DNA of 64,000 nucleotides from Bacteroidetes bacterium SB0662_bin_6. Its GTDB lineage: Bacteria > Bacteroidota > Rhodothermia > Rhodothermales > VXPQ01. The position numbers and the translations under genes were made by a program. The notes beneath the pieces are model-generated. The model was not told the DNA's origin. It ran no database searches and saw nothing but the letters and a program-made list of their open reading frames with translations. Of the stretch, positions 17,323 through 26,967 are shown piece by piece (within the stretch, counting starts at the first letter, position 1; each line of letters begins with the position of its first letter). The DNA lies in assembly GCA_009839485.1 (NCBI GenBank), contig VXPQ01000046.1, forward strand, positions 124,001 through 188,000. The letters are read 5' to 3'.

Positions 17323-18135
17323 TTAATGATCGGACTTCATGTCGAAAGATGGTCGCCCTTGTCCCATGTCCGGAGGGGGTATTCCTTCGAGAAAAAAGCG
17401 TTCCCCGTCAAAACCGGTTAAAAACCAGGATTCCAAAGCGCTCACGTAGTAGTAATCCGCATAGGGTGCGTGTACGGCTTTCTCCAGCACAGGATGCAGG
17501 AGGGCCTGTTTGAGTTTGGGCAAAAGGTCCCGGTACTTGCAATCCGTCATCGTCACCACTCCTCTTTCGAAGGGGCCGTTGACATCCACGACAATCACAG
17601 GAATGGTGTCGTTCAGGGCGAACCGGTATTCGAACTGGATATATTCGGAAATAGTCTCGCCGGTGCCGATCTGCTCTATCACGGTGCTGGTGGGCGGGCC
17701 GAAGTACGCTTCCAGCATGGCTCGTAGTTGCCTCGTAAGCATCGTATCAACGGGTATGCGCTCGTTGCTTCCAATGTACGCCCACTGCGTGCTCCCGAAT
17801 GTCTCTTCAAATACGCCGATTTCGGATGCGGAAATCGGGCGCACACTGTGCACCAGAGGAGATGGCTCGGGATATCGCAGCGCATGGAATACAGCCATCT
17901 GTTCCCGTACCGACTCACTTACCCAGGGAATCTGATCCAGGGGTAATGGCGCAGCGCGCAGGCCCCGGCGCAAAAAGATGTTTTGCGCTTCCGTCCGCAG
18001 GCGGGCCTCCTGATACATCTCAAGCAATGTGCGAGTGGACTCGGCCGATTGACATGCGGCATCCATAGCGCCCCATACCGCATTTCCCGGCTGCAACAAT
18101 ATTCCCAGCAACACAAGGGTTCGTAACCTTCTCAT
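17323..18135 (-). CDS. Hypothetical exported protein
   Basis: 270 residues that I do not recognise. The N-terminus has a signal peptide (MRRLRTLVLLGILLQPG, probable cleavage near VWGAM), then a mainly soluble, mixed alpha/beta sequence. Two cysteines (DAACQ and TDCKYRD) could pair. A segment with strands, ISEYIQFEYRFALNDTIPVI, is followed by VNGPFERGVVTM and PYADYYYVSALESWF. It lies between lepA (19 nt) and lepB (32 nt) on the same strand, almost certainly in the same transcript, so it may have a role at the envelope, but nothing in the sequence shows an activity. Confidence 0.7.
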   Translation of the reverse strand: MRRLRTLVLLGILLQPGNAVWGAMDAACQSAESTRTLLEMYQEARLRTEAQNIFLRRGLRAAPLPLDQIPWVSESVREQMAVFHALRYPEPSPLVHSVRPISASEIGVFEETFGSTQWAYIGSNERIPVDTMLTRQLRAMLEAYFGPPTSTVIEQIGTGETISEYIQFEYRFALNDTIPVIVVDVNGPFERGVVTMTDCKYRDLLPKLKQALLHPVLEKAVHAPYADYYYVSALESWFLTGFDGERFFLEGIPPPDMGQGRPSFDMKSDH

Positions 18136-18153
18136 CGAAATCCCCGCCCGGTT

Positions 18154-19962
18154 CTAACTCTCCATGGAGAGCACAGCCAGAAAAGCTTCCTGAGGCACCT
18201 CGATTCTGCCCACCTGTTTCATGCGCTTTTTTCCTTCTTTCTGCTTCTCGAGCAACTTCCGTTTTCGGGAAATGTCACCCCCGTAACATTTGGCCGTAAC
18301 ATCTTTACGAAGGGGTCTCACTGTTTCGCGGGCAATGACCTTGTTACCAATGGCTGCCTGGAGGGCTACCTCGAACATTTGCCGCGGGATGAGCTCCTTC
18401 AGTTTCTGCGTAAGCTTTCGCCCCATGTCATAGGCCTTATCTCTATGAACAATGGTCGAAAGCGCGTCCACGGGATCTCCATTGATCAACACATCCAACT
18501 TGACCAGCGCACTTTCCCGGTATTCCAGAAACTCGTAGTCGAACGATGCATAGCCCCGGCTGCAACTTTTCAACTTGTCGTAGAAATCGAAGACGATTTC
18601 CGCAAGAGGAAGTTCGTACTGGAGGTTCACTCGTTCTTCGCCGAGATACGACTGGTTGACGTAGACGCCGCGCCGCTCCTGACACAATTGCATCAGGTTA
18701 CCGATGTATTCCGCCGGTGTAATGATTTCAGCTTTGACGATAGGCTCCCGAACGCTCTCGATGTCGCTGCGGGCAGGCATACTGCTGGGATTGTCGACAA
18801 TATGCACATCTGTGTTGCGAACAAGCACTTCGTACTTGACGTTCGGCACCGTCGCGATAATATCCAACCCGAATTCGCGGTCGAGGCGCTCCTGAACAAT
18901 CTCCATATGGAGCAGGCCCAGGAATCCGATGCGGAAACCAAACCCCAACGCGACAGATGTTTCCGGTTCGTAGGTTAGCGCGGCATCGTTGAGTTGCAGT
19001 TTCTCAAGCGAGGAACGCAGGTCGGCAAAATCATCGGGGTTCGTCGGATATACCCCGCTGAATACCATGGGCTTTACTTCCCGGAAGCCCGATATGGGCG
19101 CCTCAGCCGGTCGGGATTTCAGCGTAATGGTATCTCCTACACGCGTGTGTCCTACGTCCTTCACCGAGCCAATCACATAGCCCACCTCCCCTGCACACAG
19201 TTCATCCACCGGTTGCATGGAGAGACGAAGAATACCGATCTCCTCGGCATCGTATTCCCGGGCGTTCGACATAAAGCGCATCCGCTCGCCCTTTTTCAAT
19301 GAGCCATCGAAAATCCGCGTATATACAATGGACCCGCGGTACGGATTGAATATCGAGTCAAAGATGAGTGCCTGAAGCGGGGCGTCAGGATCTCCTTCCG
19401 GCGCCGGGATTCGCTCGATGATTTCTTCCAGCAAACGGTCCACTCCCCGGCCTGTTTTGGCGCTGATCTGGATGATATCCTCTGCTGTGTCGCCCAGCAG
19501 GTTCTCGATAGACCGAGCCACCACATCGGCGCGGGCATTCGGCAGGTCTACCTTATTGATGACGGGGATGACTTCCAGATCGTTTCCGAGGGCAAGGTGC
19601 AGATTGGAAAGCGTCTGTGCTTCAATGCCCTGCACGGCATCCACGACCAGAATAGCTCCTTCACAGGCTTTCAGGGCCCGCGAAACTTCATAGGTAAAAT
19701 CCACATGCCCCGGCGTATCGATAAGATTCAAAACATATTCCTGACCGTTTGCCGCTTTATAGCTCATGCGAATTGCATGGCTTTTGATCGTGATCCCCCG
19801 CTCCCGCTCAAGATCCATGCTATCGAGCACCTGCGCCTGTAACTCGCGCTCGCTAAGGGTACCTGTCTGTTCAAGCAACCGGTCGGCAAGGGTACTCTTG
19901 CCGTGATCGATATGCGCAATGATACAGAAATTACGTATCCGGCTTTGTCTTTCGTCGGACAT
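18154..19962 (-). CDS. lepA: Elongation factor 4 (LepA)
   Basis: 602 residues, the standard length. A translational GTPase: P-loop [13 protein letters not shown], switch region [30 protein letters not shown] and SAKTGRG are all present. Domains II and III follow, and the LepA-specific C-terminal domain ends in [20 protein letters not shown], the block used to tell LepA from EF-G. It binds the ribosome and acts in initiation or back-translocation depending on the study. Gene order with lspA upstream and lepB downstream puts translation and lipoprotein/leader processing in one transcript. Nothing unusual is visible. Confidence 0.98.
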   Translation of the reverse strand: MSDERQSRIRNFCIIAHIDHGKSTLADRLLEQTGTLSERELQAQVLDSMDLERERGITIKSHAIRMSYKAANGQEYVLNLIDTPGHVDFTYEVSRALKACEGAILVVDAVQGIEAQTLSNLHLALGNDLEVIPVINKVDLPNARADVVARSIENLLGDTAEDIIQISAKTGRGVDRLLEEIIERIPAPEGDPDAPLQALIFDSIFNPYRGSIVYTRIFDGSLKKGERMRFMSNAREYDAEEIGILRLSMQPVDELCAGEVGYVIGSVKDVGHTRVGDTITLKSRPAEAPISGFREVKPMVFSGVYPTNPDDFADLRSSLEKLQLNDAALTYEPETSVALGFGFRIGFLGLLHMEIVQERLDREFGLDIIATVPNVKYEVLVRNTDVHIVDNPSSMPARSDIESVREPIVKAEIITPAEYIGNLMQLCQERRGVYVNQSYLGEERVNLQYELPLAEIVFDFYDKLKSCSRGYASFDYEFLEYRESALVKLDVLINGDPVDALSTIVHRDKAYDMGRKLTQKLKELIPRQMFEVALQAAIGNKVIARETVRPLRKDVTAKCYGGDISRKRKLLEKQKEGKKRMKQVGRIEVPQEAFLAVLSMES

Positions 19963-20018
19963 GTATATACCCTGTCAGAATGGACCTGTACGAATCGTCC
20001 CGCCAGATTCCGGTTGCA

Positions 20019-20633
20019 CTACTCCTTGATGGAAACGCCGCGCTCGAAAACCGCTTCCGGGGTCTCGGTCGTTTTTTCTTCCTTGTCTTTCTCCATATCA
20101 CTTCCCTCCCGTTCGTGTGCGTACCGGACGCATTTCTTGTGCAGGATGATAATGCCCGCCACACCGCATACGATGGCCATGTCAGCCACATTCCATATCG
20201 GAAACAGCGAAATATACATGCCGCCGACAACGGGTATGGATTCGGGAAGGAATCCGCTCCATATGTTCACATGAATAAAATCGACTACTTTCCCGAACAG
20301 CAGGGTATCCCCGTAAAAGACACGATCAATGATATTGCCGACGGCGCCACCCAGAATAAGCGCCAGACTTGCCCGATACGGATAGTAATCGTGCCGGACG
20401 CGGTAGAGATAAAATACGATCAGGGCCGTCGCCAGCATGGAAAACACGGTCACGACAGATGTTGGCCCTGGCGTAATACCGAACGCCATGCCAGGATTCT
20501 CCGTGAACGTGAGTTTTAACCAGTCGCCAAGGACAGGAATCTGCTGGCCGCGATACATTGTGCGCAGCACGAGCAGTTTGGTGGACTGGTCAAGAAGGAT
20601 GACAAGACCAGAAATCCAGAGGACGCGTATCAT
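20019..20633 (-). CDS. lspA: Lipoprotein signal peptidase (signal peptidase II)
   Basis: 204 residues with four membrane segments. DQSTKLLVLRTM begins the first conserved block; the catalytic aspartates lie in GGAVGNIIDRVFYGD and in IWNVADMAIV. It removes the signal peptide of diacylglyceryl-modified prolipoproteins. The C-terminus has an acidic/basic cytoplasmic tail (EREGSDMEKDKEEKTTE) longer than in E. coli. It follows the TraR/DksA-like gene by 33 nt; the order ileS, DksA-like, lspA is common in Bacteroidota and relatives. A local client is the esterase-like lipoprotein at 30288. Confidence 0.96.
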   Translation of the reverse strand: MIRVLWISGLVILLDQSTKLLVLRTMYRGQQIPVLGDWLKLTFTENPGMAFGITPGPTSVVTVFSMLATALIVFYLYRVRHDYYPYRASLALILGGAVGNIIDRVFYGDTLLFGKVVDFIHVNIWSGFLPESIPVVGGMYISLFPIWNVADMAIVCGVAGIIILHKKCVRYAHEREGSDMEKDKEEKTTETPEAVFERGVSIKE

Positions 20634-20666
20634 AATCGAAGCCCTTGACCGCCACCCGGAATCAGC

Positions 20667-21125
20667 CTACCCCTTTTGCTTTGCCTTGGCCTCTATCGAC
20701 ATCTCCGTGTGCGGTACGACCTCCAGGCGCTCTCTGGAAATGGCTTTGCCGGTCACTCTGCATATCCCGTAGGTCTTGTTCCTGATACGCTCCAGCGCAC
20801 GATCAAGGTAGCCCACGTATTTCTTCTGGCGCGCCATCATCAGGTACAGTTTTTCGCGTTCCATGGCGTCGGTTCCCGCATCGGCCATGTGAAAGCTGTA
20901 CGCGGTATCGTTTTCGGCCTGCTCCCGCACATCGTCCAACTGCATGCGCATCCGGTCGATGTCCTCAACAGCTTCCATGCGCCGAGACAGGATAATCTGC
21001 TTGAAATATTCGAAATCTTCGTCGGAAAACCACGTGTTCGTTCGGGCTTCAGCCTGCGCGGAACCAGCTTCTTCCTTACTGGCTTCCGACGCCGATCTCT
21101 TTTTGGATGATTTCTTGACAGCCAT
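20667..21125 (-). CDS. TraR/DksA-family transcriptional regulator
   Basis: 152 residues from ATG 21125 (MAVKKSSKKRSASE); a longer frame from 21188 looks non-coding. A lysine-rich head is followed by a charged coiled coil (about 50-115, FKQIILSRRMEAVEDIDRMR and EKLYLMMARQKKYV) and a C-terminal finger region KTYGICRVTGKAISRERLEVVP. DksA-type proteins enter the RNA polymerase secondary channel and work with ppGpp. Of the four zinc cysteines only one remains, which is usual for the Bacteroidota form, so it probably binds no zinc. Located between ileS and lspA, probably co-transcribed. Confidence 0.88.
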   Translation of the reverse strand: MAVKKSSKKRSASEASKEEAGSAQAEARTNTWFSDEDFEYFKQIILSRRMEAVEDIDRMRMQLDDVREQAENDTAYSFHMADAGTDAMEREKLYLMMARQKKYVGYLDRALERIRNKTYGICRVTGKAISRERLEVVPHTEMSIEAKAKQKG

Positions 21126-21141
21126 GCCCAAAGTTACACTG

Positions 21142-21157
21142 CGGGGAGCATTCCCCG
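21142..21157 (-). other. Small hairpin ahead of the DksA-like gene
   Basis: CGGGGA-GCAT-TCCCCG forms a 6-bp stem with a 4-nt loop, in the 77-nt gap between the ileS stop and the DksA-like start. No T-tract follows, so it is not a clear terminator; it could be an RNA processing or translation control element. Low support. Confidence 0.3.
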
Positions 21158-21202
21158 GCGGCTTTCTCCATCTCCGGATATGCCGCAACCGTGTTTGTTT
21201 TG

Positions 21203-24200
21203 TTATGAATTTTCAATACGGCGGACACCCACATGAAGCATCTCTTCTCCGATCCGGAAGGTATCCAAAACATCCCCCTCCGGCGTGTGGGCTGCATTAA
21301 ACTCAAGCGCCAGGATCTCGTTCCGTATCCAGGCGCCGTGCCGGAGAATAACGCCGGATAAGCGCTCCGTGGTCCGGTACTCGACCAGAATACGGTCCGT
21401 TACCTCAAAATCATTTCCTTTTCGCAGATTTTGCATGCGGTTGACGATTTCCCGAGCCTGCCCCTCAGCGACCAGTTCTTCCGTACGTGTGGTGTCCAAT
21501 GCCACCATTATATCGTTCTCCTGCCCTACAAGCCATCCGGCCACCTCTTCACTCGTTACCTCAATGTCTCCGGGGCCCAGTTCAATACACTGATCCTCCA
21601 CGTGTATGGTGATCGTTCCTTCTTGTACATACCTGCCGATCTGTGCGTCATCGAGCGCTCGGACCGCCTGGTTGACGGCCTTCATCCATTTTCCGAGACG
21701 GGGCCCCAAACGCTTGAAATCCGGACGGGCCGAACGCTTTACAATCCCGCTTGAGCCGGAGATATACTCGATAGCCCGGACATTAATCTCATCGAGGATA
21801 ATGGTACGAACCTGCTCTATATCGCTTTCGGAGACATGCTCCCCGGTAACGACCAGAATGCGGGAAAGCGGTTGCCGTACATTGATTTCGCTGCGGTTTC
21901 GCATTGAAAGAGCAATGGACGAAATGGTCCGGGCCAGCGCCATGCGCCGTTCGAGATCCGTGTCGATTTCGTTCCCGGCCGGTTCGGGGAAGGATGCCAG
22001 ATGTACGGATTCGCACCCTTCCTTGCCTGTGCCGGCCTCGAGAGCACGATGTAACCAGTCACTGAAAAACGGGGCAATCGGGGCCATCATGCCGGCAATA
22101 GCCACCAGGCATTCATACACAGTCTGGTAAGCTGCTTCCTTGTCGCTGGTGGTATCTGCTTCTTTCCAGAACCGCCGGCGCGATCTGCGGATGTACCAGT
22201 TGGAAAGCTCTTCCACGAACCGCTCTATCCCGCGTGCGGCCCGTGTCGGATCATACGTATGATATGCCTCATCCACCTTGCGAACCGTACTGTGTAACAA
22301 GCTCACAATCCAGCGATCCAGTTCGGAGCGTTCATGCACGGGAATCCGGGCCTTGTCGTACGAAAAGCCGTCTATATTGGCATAGGTGGCAAAAAAGGAA
22401 TAGACATTTTCGAGCGTACCGAAAAATTTCCGGAGCGTGTCGCCAAGACCGCGTTCGGAAAACTTGATGTTTTCCCACGGCGGCGAGTTGCTCATCATGT
22501 ACCAGCGCACGGTATCCGCTCCGTAGCATGCGATCGTTTCGAACGGATCCACCGCATTGCCCCGGGATTTGGACATCTTTTCCCCGTTCTCATCGAGAAC
22601 AAGTCCGTTGACAACGACATTTTCGTAGGCCACCGAGTCCATTACAGCCGCTGCCAGCACATGCATTGTGTAGAACCATCCCCTGGTCTGGTCAATGCCC
22701 TCTGCAATAAAATCGGCCGGAAAATGCCGCTCGAATTTTTCCTTGTTATCGAATGGATAATACCACTGTGCAAACGGCATCGAGCCTGAATCGAACCATA
22801 CGTCGATTACTTCGGGGACGCGGCGCATCGTTCCGCCATCCGGTGCAGGCCAGGTCAGGGTATCCACGAAAGGCCGGTGCAAATCGATATCCTTGTCGTG
22901 CTCCGGAAGCTGGTCTTCGCACTTCTCCCGCAGTTCCGCCATGGACCCGATCACCTCTATATAATCGGACCCCTTTTTGTCCGACTGCCAGATCGGAAGC
23001 GGAGTCCCCCAGTATCTGCGGCGACTCAGCGCCCAGTCCACATTGTTTTTCAGCCATTCGCCAAAACGGCCCGTACCCATGGCCGACGGCTGCCAGTGGA
23101 TCGTATCGTTGAGTGCAATCATCCGGTCTTTAATCGCCGTAGTCCGAACGAACCAGCTTTCTACCGGGTAATTCATGAGCGGCGTACCCTTTCGCCAGTC
23201 ATGCGGGTAATTATGGAGATGCGTTTCCTGCTTGTACAGCAGCCCGCGATCCCGCAAGTCCCGGACAATCGGTTTGTCCGCATCCTTGAACCATTGCCCG
23301 CTGACAAGAGGAACCTTATCCGTAAAGCGCCCCCCGGCATCCACCGGATTGAACAAGGGCAACCCCTCCTTTTGCGCTACAGCATGGTCATCTGCGCCGA
23401 AAGCCGGGGCAAGGTGCACGATGCCTGTCCCGTCTTCCGTGGATACGAAGTCGGCTTCCACCACGCGCCAGGCTCCTTGTTTGCCGCCCTCGTCGAGAAA
23501 ATACGGGAAGACAGGGGTGTAGGTCATGCCCACCATATCCCTGCCCTGAAATCTCTGGATGATTTTATAGTCGGCATCAAGCACATCCAGACGCTCTTCG
23601 GCAAGAATCAGACATTCTCCGTCTCGCGAGGGAGTATCCAGACGCACCTTCACATATTCGATGTCGGGGCCGACCGCAAGCGCCGTATTGGAAATGAGCG
23701 TCCATGGCGTAGTCGTCCATGCCAGAAAGACTGTGTCCTCCTGGTCTCGCACGGGGAACCGTACATAGAGGGAAGGATCTTGCACCTCCTCATAACCGAG
23801 GCTGACTTCGTGGGATGAAAGCACCGTCCCTGAACCGGGACTGTACCACTGAATTTTGTGCCCCTTGTACAGCAGCCCTTTCTCATAGATTTTCTTGAGA
23901 AGCCACCATTCCGTTTCGATATACCTGTTTTCGAAGGTGACGTAGGGATTATCCAGATCGACCCAATAGCCCATCTTTTTCGTCAGGTCATCCCATACCT
24001 CCTTGTATCGCAGGACGCTTTCGCGGCATTTTTCGTTGTATTTGCCGATTCCGTATCGCTCAATGTCTTCGCGCCCCGCCAAACCAAGCGCCTTTTCCAC
24101 TTCAATCTCGACCGGAAGCCCATGCGTATCCCAGCCGGCCTTGCGTTCCACATAGAAGCCCTTCATCGTTTTGTACCGGCAGAACACATCCTTGATGGTT

Positions 24201-24388
24201 CGCGCCATCACATGATGAATGCCGGGACGCCCGTTTGCGGTGGGCGGGCCTTCGTAGAACGTGAAGGCCTTGCGGTTTGCCCGTTCGCCTACGCTTTTCT
24301 CGAAAACGCGGCGCTGTTCCCACCAGGCCAACATCTCGCGCTCCAGCGCAGCGTGATCGAATCGCTTTACTTCTTCAAACCTGGGCAT
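21203..24388 (-). CDS. ileS: Isoleucyl-tRNA synthetase
   Basis: 1061 residues, a class I synthetase. The nucleotide site is PPTANGRPGIHHVMART, the variant of HIGH found in this lineage, and NGEKMSKSRGN is the KMSKS loop. WDTHGLPVEIEVEK and WTTTPWTLISNTALAV mark the catalytic core and the CP1 editing domain, which hydrolyses Val-tRNA. A long C-terminal region follows the anticodon-binding helices. Length and motifs fit the eukaryote-like IleRS type that is typically mupirocin-insensitive; that class call is inference. The gene is followed by the DksA-like gene and lspA in the usual order. Confidence 0.97.
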   Translation of the reverse strand: MPRFEEVKRFDHAALEREMLAWWEQRRVFEKSVGERANRKAFTFYEGPPTANGRPGIHHVMARTIKDVFCRYKTMKGFYVERKAGWDTHGLPVEIEVEKALGLAGREDIERYGIGKYNEKCRESVLRYKEVWDDLTKKMGYWVDLDNPYVTFENRYIETEWWLLKKIYEKGLLYKGHKIQWYSPGSGTVLSSHEVSLGYEEVQDPSLYVRFPVRDQEDTVFLAWTTTPWTLISNTALAVGPDIEYVKVRLDTPSRDGECLILAEERLDVLDADYKIIQRFQGRDMVGMTYTPVFPYFLDEGGKQGAWRVVEADFVSTEDGTGIVHLAPAFGADDHAVAQKEGLPLFNPVDAGGRFTDKVPLVSGQWFKDADKPIVRDLRDRGLLYKQETHLHNYPHDWRKGTPLMNYPVESWFVRTTAIKDRMIALNDTIHWQPSAMGTGRFGEWLKNNVDWALSRRRYWGTPLPIWQSDKKGSDYIEVIGSMAELREKCEDQLPEHDKDIDLHRPFVDTLTWPAPDGGTMRRVPEVIDVWFDSGSMPFAQWYYPFDNKEKFERHFPADFIAEGIDQTRGWFYTMHVLAAAVMDSVAYENVVVNGLVLDENGEKMSKSRGNAVDPFETIACYGADTVRWYMMSNSPPWENIKFSERGLGDTLRKFFGTLENVYSFFATYANIDGFSYDKARIPVHERSELDRWIVSLLHSTVRKVDEAYHTYDPTRAARGIERFVEELSNWYIRRSRRRFWKEADTTSDKEAAYQTVYECLVAIAGMMAPIAPFFSDWLHRALEAGTGKEGCESVHLASFPEPAGNEIDTDLERRMALARTISSIALSMRNRSEINVRQPLSRILVVTGEHVSESDIEQVRTIILDEINVRAIEYISGSSGIVKRSARPDFKRLGPRLGKWMKAVNQAVRALDDAQIGRYVQEGTITIHVEDQCIELGPGDIEVTSEEVAGWLVGQENDIMVALDTTRTEELVAEGQAREIVNRMQNLRKGNDFEVTDRILVEYRTTERLSGVILRHGAWIRNEILALEFNAAHTPEGDVLDTFRIGEEMLHVGVRRIENS

Positions 24389-24428
24389 GGATGGAGGGCC
24401 GACACGGCATGGCGGGCAGGATAGACCC

Positions 24429-25265
24429 TCATGCGCCGATTGCCGATACGATTTCCGACACGAGTCGGGTCAAGAGGGGTTCCGCCTTTCCTGCGGCGGC
24501 GATAATTTCTTCGAGCGAAACAGCCTCGAGCGCATCGGGAAAACATTCGTCGGTTACAACCGAGATGGCAAGTACGCGCATATTCATATGGCGAGCCGCA
24601 ATCACCTCGGGAACGGTACTCATTCCTACGACATCCGCACCCCATGCGCGAAGCATCCGGTATTCTGCCCTCGTTTCGAGGTTGGGTCCCGTAACCGACA
24701 CATATACACCCCGGTGCAGTTTGATTCCTGCCTCGAGAGCCTTTTCTTCCGCCAGTTGCTGCAGCGCCTCGTCATAGGGCGCGCTCATATCCGGAAACCG
24801 TTCTCCCCAATCGTCGAGGTTCGGGCCGATCAGGGGGTTGGCGTTCTGAAAATTGATATGGTCCGATAACAACATCAATTCCCCCTTTCTGTACACGGGG
24901 TTCATACCGCCGGCCGCATTGGAGATAAGCAGCGTATCCACGCCAAGGACACCGAATACCCGAACGGGAAACACGACGGTTTGGGCATCATATCCTTCGT
25001 ACAGATGAAAACGTCCCTGCAATGCATACACCGGAACGCCGGCCAGCGTACCTATCAGCAGACGGCCCGAATGAGATTCCACCGTGGACAGGGGAAACCC
25101 CGGAATTTCTTCGTAAGGGATGATCGCCTCGGCGTCGATCTTTTCCGCAAGTTCGCCGAGGCCTGTTCCCAGGATCAACCCGATGCGGGGGGACAGACCG
25201 GTCCGCGCACGAATGGCTTCGGCAGCGGTTTCCACATTCCGGCAATATGCAACGGCATCAAACAT
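24429..25265 (-). CDS. punA: Purine-nucleoside phosphorylase, trimeric type
   Basis: 278 residues. Cleaves inosine and guanosine with phosphate to base plus ribose-1-phosphate in purine salvage. The family signature is clear: LGTGLGELAEKI (phosphate loop), GFPLSTVESHSGRL with the conserved histidine, LQGRFHLYEGYD, SNAAGGMNP, TGPNLETRAEYRM with the purine-site glutamate nearby, and GMSTVPEVIAARH followed by SVVTDECF. In place of the common Asn of the base site the sequence has TDE, so specificity may be tuned. It follows the DivIVA gene by 58 nt and precedes ileS by 40 nt. Confidence 0.94.
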   Translation of the reverse strand: MFDAVAYCRNVETAAEAIRARTGLSPRIGLILGTGLGELAEKIDAEAIIPYEEIPGFPLSTVESHSGRLLIGTLAGVPVYALQGRFHLYEGYDAQTVVFPVRVFGVLGVDTLLISNAAGGMNPVYRKGELMLLSDHINFQNANPLIGPNLDDWGERFPDMSAPYDEALQQLAEEKALEAGIKLHRGVYVSVTGPNLETRAEYRMLRAWGADVVGMSTVPEVIAARHMNMRVLAISVVTDECFPDALEAVSLEEIIAAAGKAEPLLTRLVSEIVSAIGA

Positions 25266-25323
25266 AATCAGTCAGGTTTCAGGTAGTCAGTACTTAGGCA
25301 GTGCTGTGCACCGCCGCGCTTTT

Positions 25324-26055
25324 CTAATCGAGATCGCTCAAAATGCGACGGATGTGCTGGATATCTGAGGATGAATCCTTGTCGCCACCGGCTTCTCCTT
25401 CTTTCGCATCTTCTGTTTCCGGAGTTTCTTCGATCTTCTGTGCGCCGGACGGCTTATCCGACGTTGCTTTGGTGCGTGCATCCGTTGTTTGAGCGGTTTC
25501 CTTTTTCGTACGGGCAGCGGATTTCCCCTTGGCCGTTTTGCCCGCGGGCGACTGCATCTTTGCTTCGCCTTCGCTTACCGCATAGAGCTTGTTCAGAACT
25601 ACCGAAGCATGCTCTTCGTAGCGTGCCAGCAGTTCGGTCTCGGACGTAAGCAGGGCACGCAGCCTTGCCATAAGCTCCAGGCGGTAATCGTTCAACCGGG
25701 ATGCTTGCCGGCGAATCTCATTGACCGTCTGCTGTGCATGCTCTTCCGTCTGCCGCGCTTCGAATTCCGCTTTCTCTATGAGCGCCCGGGCTTTTTCCTC
25801 TGCATTTCGAATCGTTTTTTCGGATGATTCCCGCGTGATGCGCAATGCTTCTTCAAGCGCCTCCTCCACCTTTTCGTAGTGATCGAGTTTTGCCCGCAGT
25901 TCCCCCAGTTTGCTGTCAAGTCCCTGGCACTCGTCCCTGATTTCCTCCCATTGGGTAGCTACCATCTGCAAAAACGCACCCACCTCTTCCGGATCATAGC
26001 CCCGGAACTTGCGGGAAAATTCCTGTTTCCGTATGTCGAGCGGGGTTAATTTCAT
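25324..26055 (-). CDS. DivIVA-domain coiled-coil protein
   Basis: 243 residues. The start MKLTPLDIRKQEFSRKFRGY followed by DPEEVGAFL is the DivIVA N-terminal membrane-curvature motif. A long coiled coil follows (about 30-165, with LDHYEKVEEALEEALRITRE), then an Ala/Lys/Thr/Glu-rich tail without obvious structure. DivIVA proteins mark poles and division sites and recruit other proteins. In this phylum they are short and poorly studied, so the partner is unknown. It lies between yggS (146 nt upstream; that gap holds nothing I can identify) and punA. Confidence 0.85.
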   Translation of the reverse strand: MKLTPLDIRKQEFSRKFRGYDPEEVGAFLQMVATQWEEIRDECQGLDSKLGELRAKLDHYEKVEEALEEALRITRESSEKTIRNAEEKARALIEKAEFEARQTEEHAQQTVNEIRRQASRLNDYRLELMARLRALLTSETELLARYEEHASVVLNKLYAVSEGEAKMQSPAGKTAKGKSAARTKKETAQTTDARTKATSDKPSGAQKIEETPETEDAKEGEAGGDKDSSSDIQHIRRILSDLD

Positions 26056-26201
26056 GATGCAAAACGCTTTATACCGGGAGGACCAAGATTACGCGTCCGC
26101 AGACATCAAAGGACGATCATCGTATATCATTGCAAGATACTGAATTTTTTCCCCGCGCGTGGTAAAACGAAGCCGGGCGAAATGGATGTTTTCCAGGTTT
26201 T

Positions 26202-26939
26202 TTACTGAATCCGTTCTCCAAACAGGGCGCTCCCGATCCGCACGTGGGTAGCCCCCTCTTCAATCGCCTCCTCAAAATCCCGACTCATCCCCATGGATAG
26301 CTGCTGCATGGAGATGTTCGCGGCAATCTGTGCCGGGAAAGTGTCGAACAGGGTGCGCATGTTCCGGAATTCGCGGCGGATCTTGTCCGGCCCGGCATGA
26401 AGCGATGTCATGGCCATCAGGCCTTCCACCCGGATATGTTCGCAGCGGGCCACTTCGTCAAACAGCGGCGCTACTTCGTCGGGCTGCACTCCGAATTTGC
26501 TGACTTCGCCGGAAATATTGACCTGCACCATACAGGGCAACACCCGTTCTTCTGCTTTTGCCCGTTCGTTCAATGCCCTGGCAAGGCGGGCGCTGTCCAG
26601 CGCATGAAAACAATCCGCAAACCGGGCCACATCCCTGGCCTTATTGCGCTGCAAATGCCCGATCATGTGCCATGCCCTGTTCCCTCCTTTCCAGCGCCCC
26701 GGGGTTTCCGTGCACTTTGCCACCAGTTCCTGCACACGATTCTCCCCGAAATGGCATACTCCGGCCCTGATTGCCGCTTCCACAGCCGCTATGGGGAAGG
26801 TCTTGGATACGGCAATGAGCGTAATCTCATCGGGTGAACGATCAGCCCTGCGACATGCATCCGCAATACGCGCCCGGATACTGAGCACATTGCGAGAGAT
26901 TGCCTCCATGTCCATGGGTCCTGCCATTGCCTTTACCAA
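26202..26939 (-). CDS. yggS: YggS-family pyridoxal phosphate homeostasis protein
   Basis: 245 residues, a single-domain alanine-racemase-type barrel. The PLP lysine is in LIAVSKTFP, followed by FGENRVQEL, WHMIGHLQRNKA and LSMGMSRDFEEAI, the full signature. The family binds PLP and affects vitamin B6 and amino acid balance but has no proven enzymatic reaction. Candidate starts are ATG 26939, 26927 and 26915 (MDMEAISRN); the last is nearest the conserved region. The gene begins 28 nt after the stop of the FtsX-like permease. Confidence 0.93.
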   Translation of the reverse strand: MVKAMAGPMDMEAISRNVLSIRARIADACRRADRSPDEITLIAVSKTFPIAAVEAAIRAGVCHFGENRVQELVAKCTETPGRWKGGNRAWHMIGHLQRNKARDVARFADCFHALDSARLARALNERAKAEERVLPCMVQVNISGEVSKFGVQPDEVAPLFDEVARCEHIRVEGLMAMTSLHAGPDKIRREFRNMRTLFDTFPAQIAANISMQQLSMGMSRDFEEAIEEGATHVRIGSALFGERIQ

Positions 26940-26967
26940 AAACCTCTTGCCAACAGGTGCCGGATGA